DNA of 64,000 bases, taken from assembly GCA_026874595.1 (NCBI GenBank), contig CM049308.1, positions 79,654,124-79,718,123 of the forward strand, written 5' to 3'. Of the stretch, positions 1-15,100 are shown one piece after another. The stretch comes from Sipunculus nudus. Taxonomy: Eukaryota; Annelida; Sipuncula; Golfingiida; Sipunculidae. Position 1 is the stretch's first letter; each line of letters begins with the position of its first letter. The notes under the pieces were generated by a model, which saw nothing but the letters and a program-made list of their open reading frames with translations, made no database searches and had not been told where the DNA came from. The position numbers were made by a program, and so were the translations under genes.

Positions 1-3000
1 ATGATAGATGGTTAAATTATGTATTTCAAACAGTACTTGGCACGATTGATTAGTCATTTTAAGACTGTTACTTAACATTATATTGTTGTAATTTTTGAAC
101 TGACTGTTTATTGAATTGTAATTATGTTTATCCTCGCAGATGATGGCAAAACAGATTTATATGTATGTAGGTATGCAGTTCTGTTACTTGTGTTAATGGC
201 AGTGTTTACTAGAAAATATAAGACTGCTACCTTCCATTGGATTGATGTACTTGTTTAAATCGAATATTTATTGAAATGTTTGGAACTTTGGGCCTAAGGC
301 CTTTTTCCTGAGTAAAGTTCTGTTCTGTTCTGTTCTGCAGGTGAACTAAGTTAAACAGCACAGAAAAGTGGACCAGTTATTAGCTAGATTGTTTAATAAG
401 TGACAAACTTGGTCCATATAAGTGACAAATATGGTTGATATTAGTAAAACTTTAACTACTACAGGGATGGAAATTCAAAGATAATTTGTATGTTTTATTT
501 ACTTTTTGGACTTTGCAGTAAATGCTACAGTAGACGTGCAGGGTAATGAACAGAAAATTACATGCTGCAGGGGGGATTCACAAGAAAAACTACTAGTTCT
601 TTAGTGATTTAGCAGGCATGAATGATTTAGTTTGTTGAAATAATTAAGAAATGCAGGAGTGGAAGTTCAAATGAAACATTATTAGTTTGCCTACTTGTTT
701 TACCACAATTGGGGAGGGGGGGGGGGGGGGTGTTATATGATTAAAGAAACATAACCCAATTTTCCTTCCTTGTTTTCACTGTTTGATTCAGTGTCTGAAT
801 AGAAAATTAGGTATGACAGAGGTGGAAATTAAGTCATTAAGAACCAAGACTACCCAGACTCCCCTGGGAAAATGTCAGGATGCTTGTGGAATATTAACAG
901 ACACCATTGTGTCTTCTGCTGTTATAAATCTTCACAACTAACTCAGTTTAACCTTCATCTATGGATTGGCTCTGTGAAAGAACCACATAGTGGTTACCTC
1001 TCTGGAAGGTCACCTTGAAATTAATGACACCATAGGGATGACTTTGAATCACTCCTGAGTGACGCATATATAGCAGTAATAGTTCAGTACAGACCTTCAT
1101 CCCTCCATTATTATTAATACCATTAAAGACGTGACCATGTATATTAGCATTATTGAGGTTGACTTCTGGTTTATGTGGTTAACTAAAAAGTAGGGGGAAA
1201 GATTCTATTCACATAGTTTCCTTTCAAGATGAAAAAAGTTCAGTAAACAGTAAAATGCAAATGAATTATGAACTTTAAACATTAAGTGAAAGTTAACTTT
1301 AATAGCTGATGTCAGAGTAAGGGTATATGTAGTTTACAAACCCACTCGCCCTGTCATGTGTTTTGTTCGAGCAGTTGATTTGTAATTAGTGTATGTGTAA
1401 TAACTTTTCATGGTAAAAGACTTTCACATATTTGTTACATATTTCTCTTATCCCTTGTTTCTTCTGTTTCCTATGTAATATGTCAAGTAGCTATACACTA
1501 TTTCAGTTGTTGGATAGGAAATATTTGAATGTAAAAGCATTATAGGCTACTGTAGCTTATTTTTAAGGTGCCCTTTACAAGTTTAAGTGATACTCTCATG
1601 AGCTATTCAGCCCCTGCACTGTAGGTTTTTACCCATATATATAATTAAATATAGTACCCATTATTATAAGCAACTGTCCTTGATTATTCAGTAATTACTC
1701 ATTTATACCTGGTAAAGTCTATTTGTGTTTTTGATGATATGTAATGATTGACAGTGATGATATTTATACAGGAAAAAATGTAATAACCATAGATGTGATG
1801 AGATGTTTTACTTAAATAATAGTGTGATAGTAATGCGTCTAAAATCAAGAACACTGCTTCTTGTTTAACCATTTATTGTCAAGAAATGTTTATATTAGCC
1901 TGGTACAGTTGAAACATACATTTGCATGGTACAATATGTAATAAACAGCAGTATTGGTGTACCGAGTTTGTCTCCCATTGGCTTATTACATACATGCTCA
2001 TGTGTGTACATGTTTTAAATTACCAGTGTCATATCCTAAATTAGGGAGATTTACAGCATGTTGTTTGCAGAAGTGGTGTAAAGTACTGTTTGACAAAAAA
2101 ATAATCATGTTGTTATTGCACAAGCCTGATATATATGCATTATCCCTACATCTGTGTCACTTTATCAGAAGTAAAAAACAGAAAACTGTTTATCATTAGT
2201 AGGGCCAGAAAAATCTTAACCTTAAATTGGTACCACTTCCATGGCAAATGCATACCATTTTGACAAATTCCCAACCAGTTTATCCAACTTATGTAGAATT
2301 ATTTTTAAACCTGATCAGGCAGTCATTTCAAAGTGTGCAATGCAAAATGTAAACTTGAAATTTTAGAAAATATGCAGGTATCAGGAAAAGGTCATGAAAT
2401 TTGATGTACTTTAGTCACATTTGCTATTTGTCTTGCATAATTTATAATGGAAAATAGTGAACAAAAGTAAACAAACAGTGACACAGCAGTCTTAATGATC
2501 CTGGGTCATGTCGTCACCTTGAGATTAGTCTATCATTAACACCAGAATGGATTTTAAAATATTCAGAGTAACATTTTGACAAAGGAATCACAACTTAATA
2601 TTTAGATCTTGACAATTCATTGATATGTCATGTCATTGATAATGCAAGATAAAATACCAAGTGAGGATGTCCAGCTTGACCTTTCAACTATGTACATGAC
2701 CAGACCAATGTCTGTATAATATATGCATCCAGGTGTATCCTACTATAATATGTAGATGAGGGTGGGAACATCCCCAAAGATTTCCTCTGGTTTCTACCTT
2801 GGACATGTAGGTTTAATGGACACCAGACCCTCTCTGCAGATAGATTCACACCTTGAGAATGTCCTTGAGTACTCTTATGTCATATTTCTATGCTCTTTTC
2901 AAATCTGGACCTCGCAGTTATATTGAAACCACTCATGGGGGCTGCCATTTCATATGCCGACTAAAAGGCAGATGTGGCAAGTCATATGTCAGAATTATTG

Positions 3001-3107
3001 GCACACAGCTAGTTCAAATAAACGGTCAGTTAAAGCTTTGATTCTCCACCAGTACATGGCATTCAAAGCAATGAAGGTATCCATGGTGATGTTTTATTTA
3101 TTTGCAG
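1..3107. other. Upstream flank or first intron of Pellino
   Basis: No exon is supported here. The expected first coding exon of Pellino (about 24 codons) was searched for by its conserved end and not found, so this is probably intron. The stretch holds a LINE/SINE tail near 240-338 and a G-run at 713-730. Otherwise it is AT-rich sequence in which I see nothing. Confidence 0.5.
240..338 (+). mobile_element. 3' tail of a non-LTR retroelement
   Basis: The sequence passes through GGGCCTAAGGCCTTTTTCC, then AGTAAAGTTCTG, and ends in tandem TTCTG repeats (about 317-338). A short direct-repeat tail after an AATAAA-like signal is typical of CR1/L2-type LINEs and the SINEs they mobilise. The 5' limit of the fragment cannot be seen. 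Confidence 0.5.
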
Positions 3108-6100
3108 GTATAATGGTAATTTGACACATGGGGATAAAGGAAGACGGAGAAGTAAATTTGCCTTACAGCGGCGGCCGAAGGCGAACGGAGTCAAGCCGTC
3201 AAAACAGCATGTGGTACAACATGCCTCACAGTCACATGTAAGTATTACCAGTGGACCCAGTAATTGCCTTCATAAATAAAAATAAAAACAAGGTGCATCA
3301 TGCTCATTGGTTGAATGTACTCAGAATATTACACTGAATGCATTTATTACTTTACTTATCCCTGCAGTTGTGTTCTGAGCAAGATAGTACACCAGGAGTT
3401 CATACCCCCACTAATTCTAGTTAAACAGAGATGCATTATGCATACATACTGAAAAAAATTATTGTACTTCTTTAAATGCAAAATAATCAAATTTTAAAGG
3501 TCTGGCTTTTCCTCAAGAAATCAGTTGCATGAATTATTTTGCCCATATTCCTAGGTTCATTTGTGCATATATGACTGTACATTTGTGAATATTTCTTGAT
3601 GATGTTCCAAAATGCGGATCATCTGCTTGGTCCACAAAAAATCTAATCGATTCCTCCTTGTTACATTCCTGAAATGCCATGAAAATTTCATAAGATTCTG
3701 TTTATGATTTCTTGATTTATGTTGTTAACAAACACACAAACATACAAACAAATGGGGATGAATACATATCCTCCAGTGGAGGCAATAAAATAAATTCTGT
3801 AAAATTTAAGTTGAGTTAATTGACAGAGGTATTCACATGCTACCACAGGAAAGCCCAATACCAGTCAGGTTTTCCTAAGAACAGATATCAAAACCATCCA
3901 GGGAGGCAAACCCAATTGAAAATTGAATGTCTGTCCCTGTGTCAAATGTATGAATCTCAACGATTAATCTTTCTGAGTCTGCGTTGTGGATCAGGAGGAA
4001 ACCTGGGGAGCACTGTAGACCTGGCTCTGGTACGTTACAGTCCTGGTGGTTTTACTTAACCAGATCAGCATTAATCTGACTGATTGACAGTCTACCCCAG
4101 TGAGACATCTCAAGGCCAGACTGGCTCCTTAAAATCCCATGAGGAATGTCTCTCGCTGACCCTAAAGGTTAAGGCATGTCCAAGTTTACCTCCACCACTG
4201 AAGATCACCAAAGGTGGACAGCGTTTATATTTTCATCTATGCCTATTAACCCTTGTGTCTCTTTGTTTGTCTTTTTATTTGCTATTTTTATGGGTATTAA
4301 ATTTTAGTTTTGCTCACAGGTACAGGCAGGTGCTGGAAATTTTCCTTGGGAAACAGAAAGATAAATTTTGAAAAGAAATGTTGATAATTCCATTTTAAAC
4401 ATACCTCAGTCTCACTTTTCTGAGTGCTTGTGTGTGCATACATGTACCAATACAGTACAAATTAGCAAAACATGAATTCACATTGAATCATTCTGGACTA
4501 ATTGTTTGTCAAACATCATCCTGGCCATTCAGATTCGAGGTAAAATGCTGCAGTGCTTGAATCTAGAATCTGCCAAACTGTCTAACTTGAAACAATTTCT
4601 ATTGATTTTCAAGACTAGGATTGACTCCTTGTCCGTTATTTAAGGACAAATTCCGAATAAATAACACGATCAATCAGTATTAAATTGTAAAGTGTCTTTT
4701 TCTTAATTTTCAGTGTATCATAATGTTGAACATAGGTAGCTCTATACCAAATTAAACTGAAAACAGAAAATGGACGCTCAAACCAAAAGTTATGAGAGTC
4801 CCTTATGATTTTGGAGTGTCCAGATGGTTGCTTTAGAAAAAAAATGTTAAAAAGCCAGAATGGGGAGGAATTTAGCCTGATGGGTTGGAAATAAATTACT
4901 ATTACCAGGTGTATTTATAATTAATTTAAGTTCTGATTAATGTGATTCCTACCCAGATTGTCATGTCTTCAACTTGTTCAGTAGATACTGCTTGAAAGAA
5001 AAACGACTGGTAATCATTTTGTTGGATTGCTTGGATAATTGCTACTTCAATCAATCATCTTCTCTACAGGTTTTATTATTTAATTGAACTTTAGAATGAC
5101 AAACATTTCTTATTACGTTCATCTTGTTTGTTTGCTTTGAATTTGTAATGACAAATGCTATTAGACCTACCCAAGTATTTGGAAGGTTATCATAGTAATG
5201 ATGCAGAGAAAACAGAGTAGGGACATAAGTGGGCAATAATGGAGAATCGGCAATGGAAATAAGGTCAAGGCAGAAATAAATATGAGGTACAAATTTGTCA
5301 GGTAGGACTAATGCATTGTTCAAAAGTCAAGTCCTTGAAAATCAGACGTATTTGAGATCTAGTCCAAACATGGACAGAAGAAAAATAGAGAAAAGAAAAA
5401 GAAAAAAAAAAAAATGTTATTAATGGTTTAGCTTTCTGGGAGATCCAAGAAAGTCCACCCACATAATATCTTTACCAAAATCAGGGACAGATCCAGGATG
5501 TTAGAAGGGGAGGGTCCAACCCTGAAAGACTAATAAGAAAACCTTAAAAAGGTCCTCAGATCCAGAAAGGGAGGGGTCCAGGCCAGAAAAATTGTTTTAT
5601 TTTGGACCCCCCCCCCCCCTGGATCTGCCACTGCAAATATTAATGTAGAAATAAACTCATCAACCCCTTTAATCCTCCCCTTGATATACAGGAGAATTTT
5701 AGAGACAGGTTGTGTTTAGTTTTAAAAAAATGTCTTTGTTTTGATAAGCTTAAATGGTTTTGATGTATTAATCTAGTGTCACAGTCTTGCCATTGTGGCA
5801 TCCACCAACTTGTCCATCTTCCTGTAGATGTCCATAATATCCATCTACTGCCATCAGCTAGCATGTTCTTTTGTCTGTTGATGTCCATAATATCCATCTA
5901 CTGCTATCAGCCAGCATGTTCTTTTGTCTGTTGATGTCCATAATATCCATCGCCTGCCATCAGCCAGCATGTTCTTTTGTCTGTTGATGTCCATAATATC
6001 CATCGCCTGCCATCAGCCAGCAAGTTCTTTAGTCTGTTGATGTCCATAATATCCATTGACTGCCATCAGCCAGCATGTTCTTTTGTCTGTTGATGTCCAT

Positions 6101-9100
6101 AATATCCATCTACTGCCATCAGCTAGCATGTTCTTTTGTCTGTTGATGTCCATAATATTCATCTACTGCCATCAGCTAGCATGTTCTTTTGTCTGTTGAT
6201 GTCCATAATATCCATCTACTGCCATCAGCCAGCATGTTCTTTTGTCTGTTGATGTCCATAATATCCATCTACTGCCATCAGCCAGCATGTTCTTTTGTCT
6301 GTAGATGTCCATAATATCAATCTACTGCTATCAGCCAGCATGTTCTTTTGTCTGTTTATGTCCATAAAATCCCTCTACTGCTATCAGCCAGCATGTTCTT
6401 TTGTCTGTTGATGTCCATAATATCCATCGACTGCCATCAGCCAGCAAGTTCTTTAGTCTGTTGATGTCCATAAAATCCCTCTACTGCTATCAGCCAGCAT
6501 GTTCTTTTGTCTGTTTATGTCCATAATATCCAACTACTTTCATCAGCCAGCATGTTCTTTTGTCTATTGATGTCCATAATATCCATCTACTGCCATCAGC
6601 CAGCATGTTCTTTTGTCTGTAGATGTCCATAATATCCAACGACTTCCATCAGCCAGCATGTTCTTTTTTCTGTTGATGTCCATAATATCCATCTACTGCC
6701 ATCCATCTTCATTCAAGTGTTAATAATATTGATGCTCTATACATTTCTTATTGTTGTTTTGTTTTCTGGCTCTCTCAGGTTAACCTATTTCTGGCTGTAG
6801 GTTTGCATATCCAGCACTGCCTTTTATCCAAATATCCATGAAAATATTTTGTGACTTAGCATTGAAATGCAGATCTAGTGAAACATTGTTACAATTAGTG
6901 CATTCTCATATTTGAAATGTTATTGGTCTGTTTATATACAGTAAGTAATTGCAGTCATATTGGAAAACAGAATTGTCACATTATAAATTAATTTTAACAG
7001 CTATAACAAGACAAATTAATGTAGATGAAAATATAATATAAAGAAAAAAAACCCCACAAACACAACCATACTTGGTAAACACGATGTTGAAGTATCTTTA
7101 AGGACAGAGACAGTATGAAGAAACTGAACCCAGCTATGTTAAAAAAACAAGTCTATTTGATCAGTTATTGAGCTATTTTATCATAAAAAATACAGCATAT
7201 TTTTAAACACATTTCCTGATCAATATTTAACTTGTTCAGCAAACCCAGGTGACTTCAGTCAATCAGTCTGGCTTAAATGTTGATCAGTCCGGCACAAACT
7301 TGATAGCCAGCAACCTTACTGCTGATCATGCCAAAAACTAATTGACCCAGTCGGCAAACTACCAGGGGAGGGTTATGAAGAAATCATGCAGGGCCAATAA
7401 ATATCCCAAATAGGATATCCGTTGTACCCAGCTGGAAGCAATCGTTAATTACCGAACGCAGACTGCCTTCGGTTTATCCAGCGAAGCTTCAAGCTTATGG
7501 TTGTAGTCCATAGCAGTCACTGCATGGAATATGGCCGCAGCTTTATCAAATGTCTGAAGCCACCATTAGATATTCAGTCTTAATATTGAAAATTAGCTTT
7601 CTGAGTGAATGATAACCTCCATCATTCTCTCAGTTTTTAAATTTGAGAGAGACTATCTGTGATTTCATGGAAGATAATAAAAAATACATTATTAGGTCAT
7701 GAAATGAAAAATTTTGAAGAAAGGAGAGGCTTCATGACTAGATATATTCAGTCGTAATGTGGTTGGTGGTGTGGTCATCTTTAATGTACAGTTACATTAT
7801 CCTTGAATTATCCATGCATAACAAATTTACAGCTAGCAGTGTGTCTTGAAAAATACTGAAGATCACAGATATACTGCAGATATATATCAGAAATACTGAG
7901 ATACTGAACCAGATACTGAACCACTGATACTGAACCACAGTCACTCCTTATCTTGAATGTTGATAAAATGCAGAAATAGCGAATTTGTGGAGCATGGAAA
8001 AAATTCTCAAGTACAAAAAAATATGATTATAGATTTAACTATATAAAGTGGTAATTGCAATGCTCTTATCAGTTGCTGCTGCATCACTAATTGCGATATT
8101 TTTCTAGACTGTTCTGGTGACTGATAAAAAAAAACTAGGCTTGATCAATCAGTGTTTGGTCAGGATCAGGATCTAGGTTTCAAAATGTGTAACACTAGAA
8201 CTGTAGTCAGAGCCTACATATACCTCCACCAATATGTCAACTAAACCTTACCAGTGTAAACAGGGCCAGGGCTCACCAGCCTGGTTCACAGTTGAGCCCT
8301 AGATCAAAGCCAGACCCCTTAATTCAAATGACTAATTTTATTCTAGAAAAGAACCATTTGAATTGAAACTATATTATAGTGTTTCAGGTTACCTCGAAAA
8401 TTTAATGGATTGTTCCTGTGGTGTTACCCTAACACAAAATTAACTCAAATCTGTTTTGTACTTTTTGCATAAAATTGCTAACAGACAAACCAATCGACCA
8501 ACAAAGGGGAAGAAAATATAACTCACCATCTGATAGAGGTATTATAAGTTAATGGGTAGGAAGGTAGGAATGAGTGTACAGGTTAAGACTCTGAACAATC
8601 AATATTCAGCTGGTTGAAACCACCTCTCTGACCAGGTTTAAAAATAGTTTTATGCCTCTGCCAGAAGGGTATGTGTTCATCCCTGTTTGTGTGTGTGTTT
8701 TTGTTTACAACATAACTCATGCAATCATGAATAGAATCTCATGAAATTTTAAGGACATTTCAGGAATGGGCCAGTGAAGAATTGATTTTATTTTGGTGTG
8801 ATTTGGCCAATGATTCAAATCCAGGAATGACTTCCAGGAATATTCACAAATGTGCAGTCACACATGCATGATTGAGCATGGGAATATGGGCCGAATAAGT
8901 GAATACAAACACTTGTTGTGGAACTTATGCAGCAATGACCCTAGAATATGGGTCAGTAAGTGAATGAAAACACAGGTTTTGGAGAACCCCACATTAAGGA
9001 CCACCTACATGGTGGAGGCCTGCATTTTTGGAGATGCATATTTCTAGTTTGGAATGCATTTAATTGCCATGTGAAGGCACACATTATTTGAAACCAGATT

Positions 9101-12100
9101 CAAAACTGTGCAGGAACCATATGAAAGGGTATTGATATTCTGATTTCCAGGGTCAAATCTAATCCTGAACCCAGTTATGGACTTACCGATCAGGATGATA
9201 TAAAAAGTCCTTCTCTACTCCTCATGTAAAGAATTAGATTCTGATAAAGTGATGTAAGTTCCTTGTGAATGAAACTATTTTGGAAATGAGTTCCACTTGT
9301 TGTGTGAAAGTTGTAAAAGGACAGGTAACGTCATGAATGTTTTTCCTAGTTTAGTACACAGAAAACTAAAATACCAAGATGACCTGAAGTAACACTGTCT
9401 AATTTATATAACTTTGTTGTCCTCTTCCTACAGTACCACCAATAGGCCATAAACATGACATACCAGTATAATTCCTGCAGTAAATAAAAATGAAAAAGTG
9501 AATTTACACATTCACTTGGGCTGTTGATTTCAGACAAAAAAACTGCAATACTTGCCCTGTTCGAGAAGTCAGAGGTCAATTTTCAAAATAAAATCTGAAA
9601 TGAATAAATCACTGAAACATCATAAATTGAGTTGGTGACATATATATTCTGTATTTTTCTATATATTTTCAAGAAATCTATTTTTATGTGGCTCTTAAAT
9701 TTGTCAAAATATAACTGCACATGCTTGGTAACCTTTCAACATTATTTGAAAATGAAAATGAAAGTTTGTATCTGAAAATGAATTCTAATGTATGACTTAT
9801 CACTTCTGAAAATCTCATGCTTTAATCATAAAATGTACAATTTGGCAATTATATGAGCTTTAGCAGGCATAACTAATTGATCATTTTGTTTTTTAGTTGG
9901 TTCAAAACAAACAGCAACATTCAGTATCGTACACATTAAGCCGTAACCATGCGGTCATTGTTCAGTATGATCAGGACACGGAAACGGACATGTTCCAAAT
10001 TGGCCGCTCATCCGAGATGCCAATAGACTTTGTTGTCATGGATACCATACCTGGTGATAAGCGAAGTGATGATGCTACAGTTACACAAAGCACGATCTCA
10101 CGGTTTGCATGCCGAATTCTTGTGGATAGAAATCCTCCATACACAGCCAGGATATACGCTGCTGGGTTTGACTCACACAGTAATATTTTCCTTGGGGTAA
10201 GTCAATATAAGTCACTATTATTTATTAAGAAAATGGTGTCACCCAGTGAGAATTGTGACATAACTTCAGTTAAAGTAATAAGACATTGTAACTAATGACA
10301 AAACTACCAATGATTTTTTTTTTCAAATATAAATATTTTCTTGGTGTAAATGATGGCATTTTCATGAATCTTAAAATCTATTATCCCTTTTCTTTTTATC
10401 ACTCTTTTCACTTTTTGACCTTCAGGAAAAAGCCACAAAGTGGTACGATAAAGGAGAGATTGACGGTCTGACCACAAACGGTATTCTTATCATGCATCCG
10501 GCGGGCGGGTATTCTGCTCAGTCTAAGCCGGGAATATGGAGAGAAGTGTCCGTCGGAGGGGGTATATATGCACTACGGGAATCTCGGTCCACTCCACAAA
10601 AAAGTTGCTTAGTAAGTATCATAGGTGCCTAGTGCAATTCTTATTACAGGACAATTATTACAGATGGTTAAAAAATGAGTGAAACTAATCATTTTCCTCA
10701 ACAAACTGAGAAATATATTACGTAGAGCTAATTGACAGTCAAGGACATTCATGCAGTAATTACTGGTAGGCTGATTATTCGGGTATTACATGTGGGGAAA
10801 ATTAATGATAATCTAAGGAGGCTAGTATTAACATGTGGCCTGCTTGAAATGTAATACTTCTCTTATTAAGAATTATACACCTGGATAATTAAAAGCTTGC
10901 TCGTCTTACTATAACTAAGATGAGCTTGTCTTACTATTAGCCATGTGGAGTGTCATAGTTTGCTGTGTTATAAAACTGTTCTCTAGTAAATCCTGTGTGC
11001 TGTGTTGCCTGCAAAAGCAACACAGATTGAGTGGAATGTCTGGTCTCTCTCATATTCACCTGTAGCTGAGATATAATTATTTATGTCTAGATCAATATAT
11101 CAGTATTTATCAATGTCTATACAATACACATATTATCTCTGTTTCAATCCATATCACAGTATATCAATGTGTACAACCCTAATGAAATGGTCACTAAACA
11201 TTCCTTTGAGTACTTCTCCCACTTGATGAGTGCTTTCTATAGCACTGTTTGCTGGCTGTTGCCATCAAGGGAGTTGGTACAGGGCCAAGAATGTTTTAAC
11301 CAACGTGAGCATTGTATTGCCAGTTTCAAACTTTGTCAGATCCATGATCCCAAGCACTTATTGGTAATATGCAGAATAATGACATCATCTTTAGCTTAAT
11401 TTAACAACATAGTGCACCCCTTTGCCAGATGTCATTTCTACTCAAAATGAACCTCTTCCTGTTATGCAGTGTGGGACGGCTGGGACTACTTGTCTTTCCT
11501 ATCAAATTTTGAAATCAAAATTTGTTACATTTCGAGGAAACACCTTCTGTTTACATTTCATATATGAATGCTTACAAAATGTGACAAAAGTCCTTACTAA
11601 ATAAACACCCATGTTTACATAATTTGCCTTGAAACAATTTTTTTCAAAGATATTTAAACCAACTATATTACCCTCTTCACTACATTTATACCAATGCTGC
11701 TGGTATGTTTATAAGCCCCAGTGCATTGTGGGTGGCAGATTCAATGCCCACAATCCTTAACCGGCAGAGTTGTACTCTTGTGAGTCCCATTCTGCGCAGT
11801 AAGAACATGTTTTTACAACATGATGATGGTTGTTCATTGTATTACATATTAAATCAGTGTTATCATCACAATACATTTATCATCACAATGCATTGTGTTT
11901 CAAGACATGAAACGTGCTGAATGTTTCATAAAATCTGTATTATTTTCTGTGTGTGACATTATTACATCTCTTGTTATTGCAGGTTGAGAGTGAAGATAAT
12001 ATATTACGAGACGGAACGTTAATAGATCTCTGTGGAGCGACAATGTTATGGAGATCAGCCTTAGGACTCATGAGCTCGCCGGTGAGTATTAAAAATTGTG

Positions 12101-15100
12101 TGTGTGTATTAAATGAGAAAGGAACGCCACATTTAAATAAAACATGACTTACTTTAAATGTTATATTATATATTGATCATCTGAACATTTTGTTACATAA
12201 ATATCTCATTGTTTAGAATTCTGTGAATCTGGCTCTATCTCAGATTTGGCTTTGAAAAGACAACATATCATTTTGGATAACTGAAAGCTCACAGCAATAC
12301 TACATATTATTTTATTAATTCAGTCAGTATTATGTTACAGAATCAATATTGGCTTTTTTTAATGTTGACCTTTTGTCCAAGCATAGGTAAAAGTGAATAT
12401 TTCCCAGGGTGTCAGCTGTGTTTGCTTTAGGCACATTTCATGTTCATGTCAATACCACAGCAAATGGCAGGTGCTGCCACCTGTCTGTAAACCTGACAAC
12501 TGTTTCTGGTTGTGATGACATCTGTTGGTCAGCGTTTGTACTGAAACATCAGCACTTGTTCAATATTTCCTGGCATATATTTAACTACACCTTGTGCCAC
12601 AAAGCAGTTTTGGTAATAAAACTTGTACCCTGAGTAAAAAATTAGGGATTAATATATGAAACAAATCATAAGTATAGGTTTCAGGTGTTACTAGGTTTTC
12701 GTATGATTTCCCAGAAATATTCCAGAACACAAATGGAGAGGGAGGGTGATCTTTAGGAGTTAGCAAATCTGTCTTAGTGTCTATGACATACACTTAAATG
12801 ATTGTATTAAGGTCTGCTTCATCATGTTTGATATACTTCTGCTTTTAGAGTAAGCGTGAGTTAGAACACCAGATTGACACGATCAACGCGGGGCGGCCGC
12901 AGTGTCCGGTGGGACTCAACACTCTGGTTCTTCCCAGCAGAAACACGGTGACGGTGACGGAGAAGCACCCGTTTGTGTACTTGTTATGTGGCCATGTCCA
13001 CGGGCAGCATGAGTGGGGGAAGAAACAAGAAGAGTCAGAAAACAGGACGTGTCCCATGTGTCGGAAGGTAGGACAGCTCTCAAAGATAATTCCCCTGTGT
13101 TTGGTGTAGCCTAGTGGTCAAGCTGAAGTAGCCTAGTGATCAAGCCACAAGATTTTGGAGCTTAAGGTCCATGGTAGAAATCCCTCCACTTTCTCACAGG
13201 CTAAATAGTGAAATCTTCGTAGACCTTTCGAGATTCACTCTAGCAGTGATACCTTGACACTTGGTCATGGTTATGCCAAGCCTGTTACTTATAAAATTGG
13301 AGATCCAATATCCAGGCTTTTTGATTATATTTTATTCCTATCTTCACCCTCATTCAGTAAACAGGGCCACTATGTGAGAGAAATTGAACTTATCTTAAAA
13401 AAAAGGAAGAAAAAGATATAAAAGAAAATTATTCCTCTCCACAAACTCCACATTGTTTACTGAGATTATCTCTTTCATATCTATCTGATTAGTAACTTTT
13501 ATTCAGCTGTCTTCCAATGAAATGGTGGTGTCATTTATGATGATATGGATAATAGAGTGGCAAAATAATGTCATGTGACCTCTAATGAAAGTGATCAGAC
13601 TTGTGTATACCTGTGATATAGGAAAGACGTGTGACTTAACAGAGGTTACATGCTTGTGTCAATTCAAATCATCTTTGTGTACTGTCAAAAAGATCTAGTT
13701 ACATATACTCTCAGCTGATTATATACACAGCACAAAATGTGGCAGTAAAACAGACATATTTACATTTAAACATATAACATTTAAAATTATTATGTAGAAT
13801 TTAATCAGAGGAGGGTATTTCTTTGTTGCCAGTATACTCATCTGCCAGAGGTCGTTTTTACTTAAAACATACCTTTTCCAGTTAAGCATTGTGTGATGGC
13901 AGGGACTACTTGTCTCAGCTGAAAACTTTAAATTAAAATTTGTTACAATTTTAAAGAAACACCTTCTGTTTACATTTCACGTGTGCCTGCTTACAAAATA
14001 TTACTTCATCTGTAAAGTCCTTATCACGAAAACACTCCTGTTAATGTTAAATGGCATGAGACAATTCTTATCCGATATATTTGAACAGAATACATTACCC
14101 TCTTCACTACATTTGTACCTAAGCCACTGGTGTATTTAGAGCCCCAGTGCATTGTGGGGTGTGAATTTCAAAGCCCATAAACCCTAACCAGCAGAGTCAT
14201 ACTCTTATGAGTCAAATTCTGTACTTCCAGTCATGATATGTTATTTTGTCACAACATTATGACATAACTTATGAGCAATAGATTATCAGATAATTAAAAA
14301 AAACAGTGTTTTTCTCTGTGTTAAATAAGCCTGGCAGACAATGTGAAAGTGTCCTTTCCAGAGCTGTCCTGTTTACTGAACAAACAATAACTAATGTATT
14401 ATTATCTCCTTTGAAGTATGACAATGATGTAATTGGACATTCAGCATTCAGATGACCGTGAAATGATTGCTCTTTATAACTTGAAGCCTAGTTATTAATA
14501 AAAACCAAACAATGATTGATGTCAGATGACAGTTAAGTGGGGTTGCTCAGTGCATTTACACAATTGTTCAGTAACAGAGGAAGACTTAGGGGTGTGTGGT
14601 TATGTTAATTGTTAGATGTACATGATGTGTGACTGTATAATTTGTGAGAAAACATGTTATTTTGTAATGTTTGTCATATGGATCCTGGATACCACAGAGG
14701 GCACTCAGATGAGCTCATACCCTTGCCAAAACCAAACATTAAGATCAATATTAAAGGCAAGGGCTTGCTATCATTGAGATGCTGATAATAGTTATAGGTC
14801 AACAATAATGCATTTGCTTTTGAATGCAAGCCTGGTACTCTTCATTCTCATTCAATACACAGCCACACTTACAGACCATGGACATAGCCCTGTATAAACA
14901 TATCTTAATCCATTGTTATTTCCATGACAAATCATATTACATTGTTACATCTATAACATTTTCAGTTATATTGCTATGTGAGATATAGCTATTTTCCCAT
15001 GACCATAACCAATAATGTTTTATAAATCAGTTTAAAACATTTTCAGTTATATTGATGGAGATAATAGCAAAAACAAAAACAGTGCTATTATTGAGCCTTG

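Larger units (their letters stand above)
3238..9896. other. Pellino intron after the first visible exon
   Basis: This 6.66-kb intron starts with GTAAGT and ends with TTTTAG. It contains interspersed-repeat fragments (3590-3795, about 4185-4300 and 8641-9035), a small inverted-repeat element (5484-5632) and a long 53-bp minisatellite (5831-6703). No additional coding exon is recognised. Confidence 0.7.

Noticed and set aside
5640..5897. Open reading frame on the - strand over the start of the minisatellite
   Set aside because: It arises from the 53-bp repeat, which shifts frame at each unit, so no protein repeat is encoded.
5831..6703. CRISPR-like periodicity
   Set aside because: The whole 53-bp unit is repeated with scattered point variants. 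There are no unique spacers, and the host is an animal.
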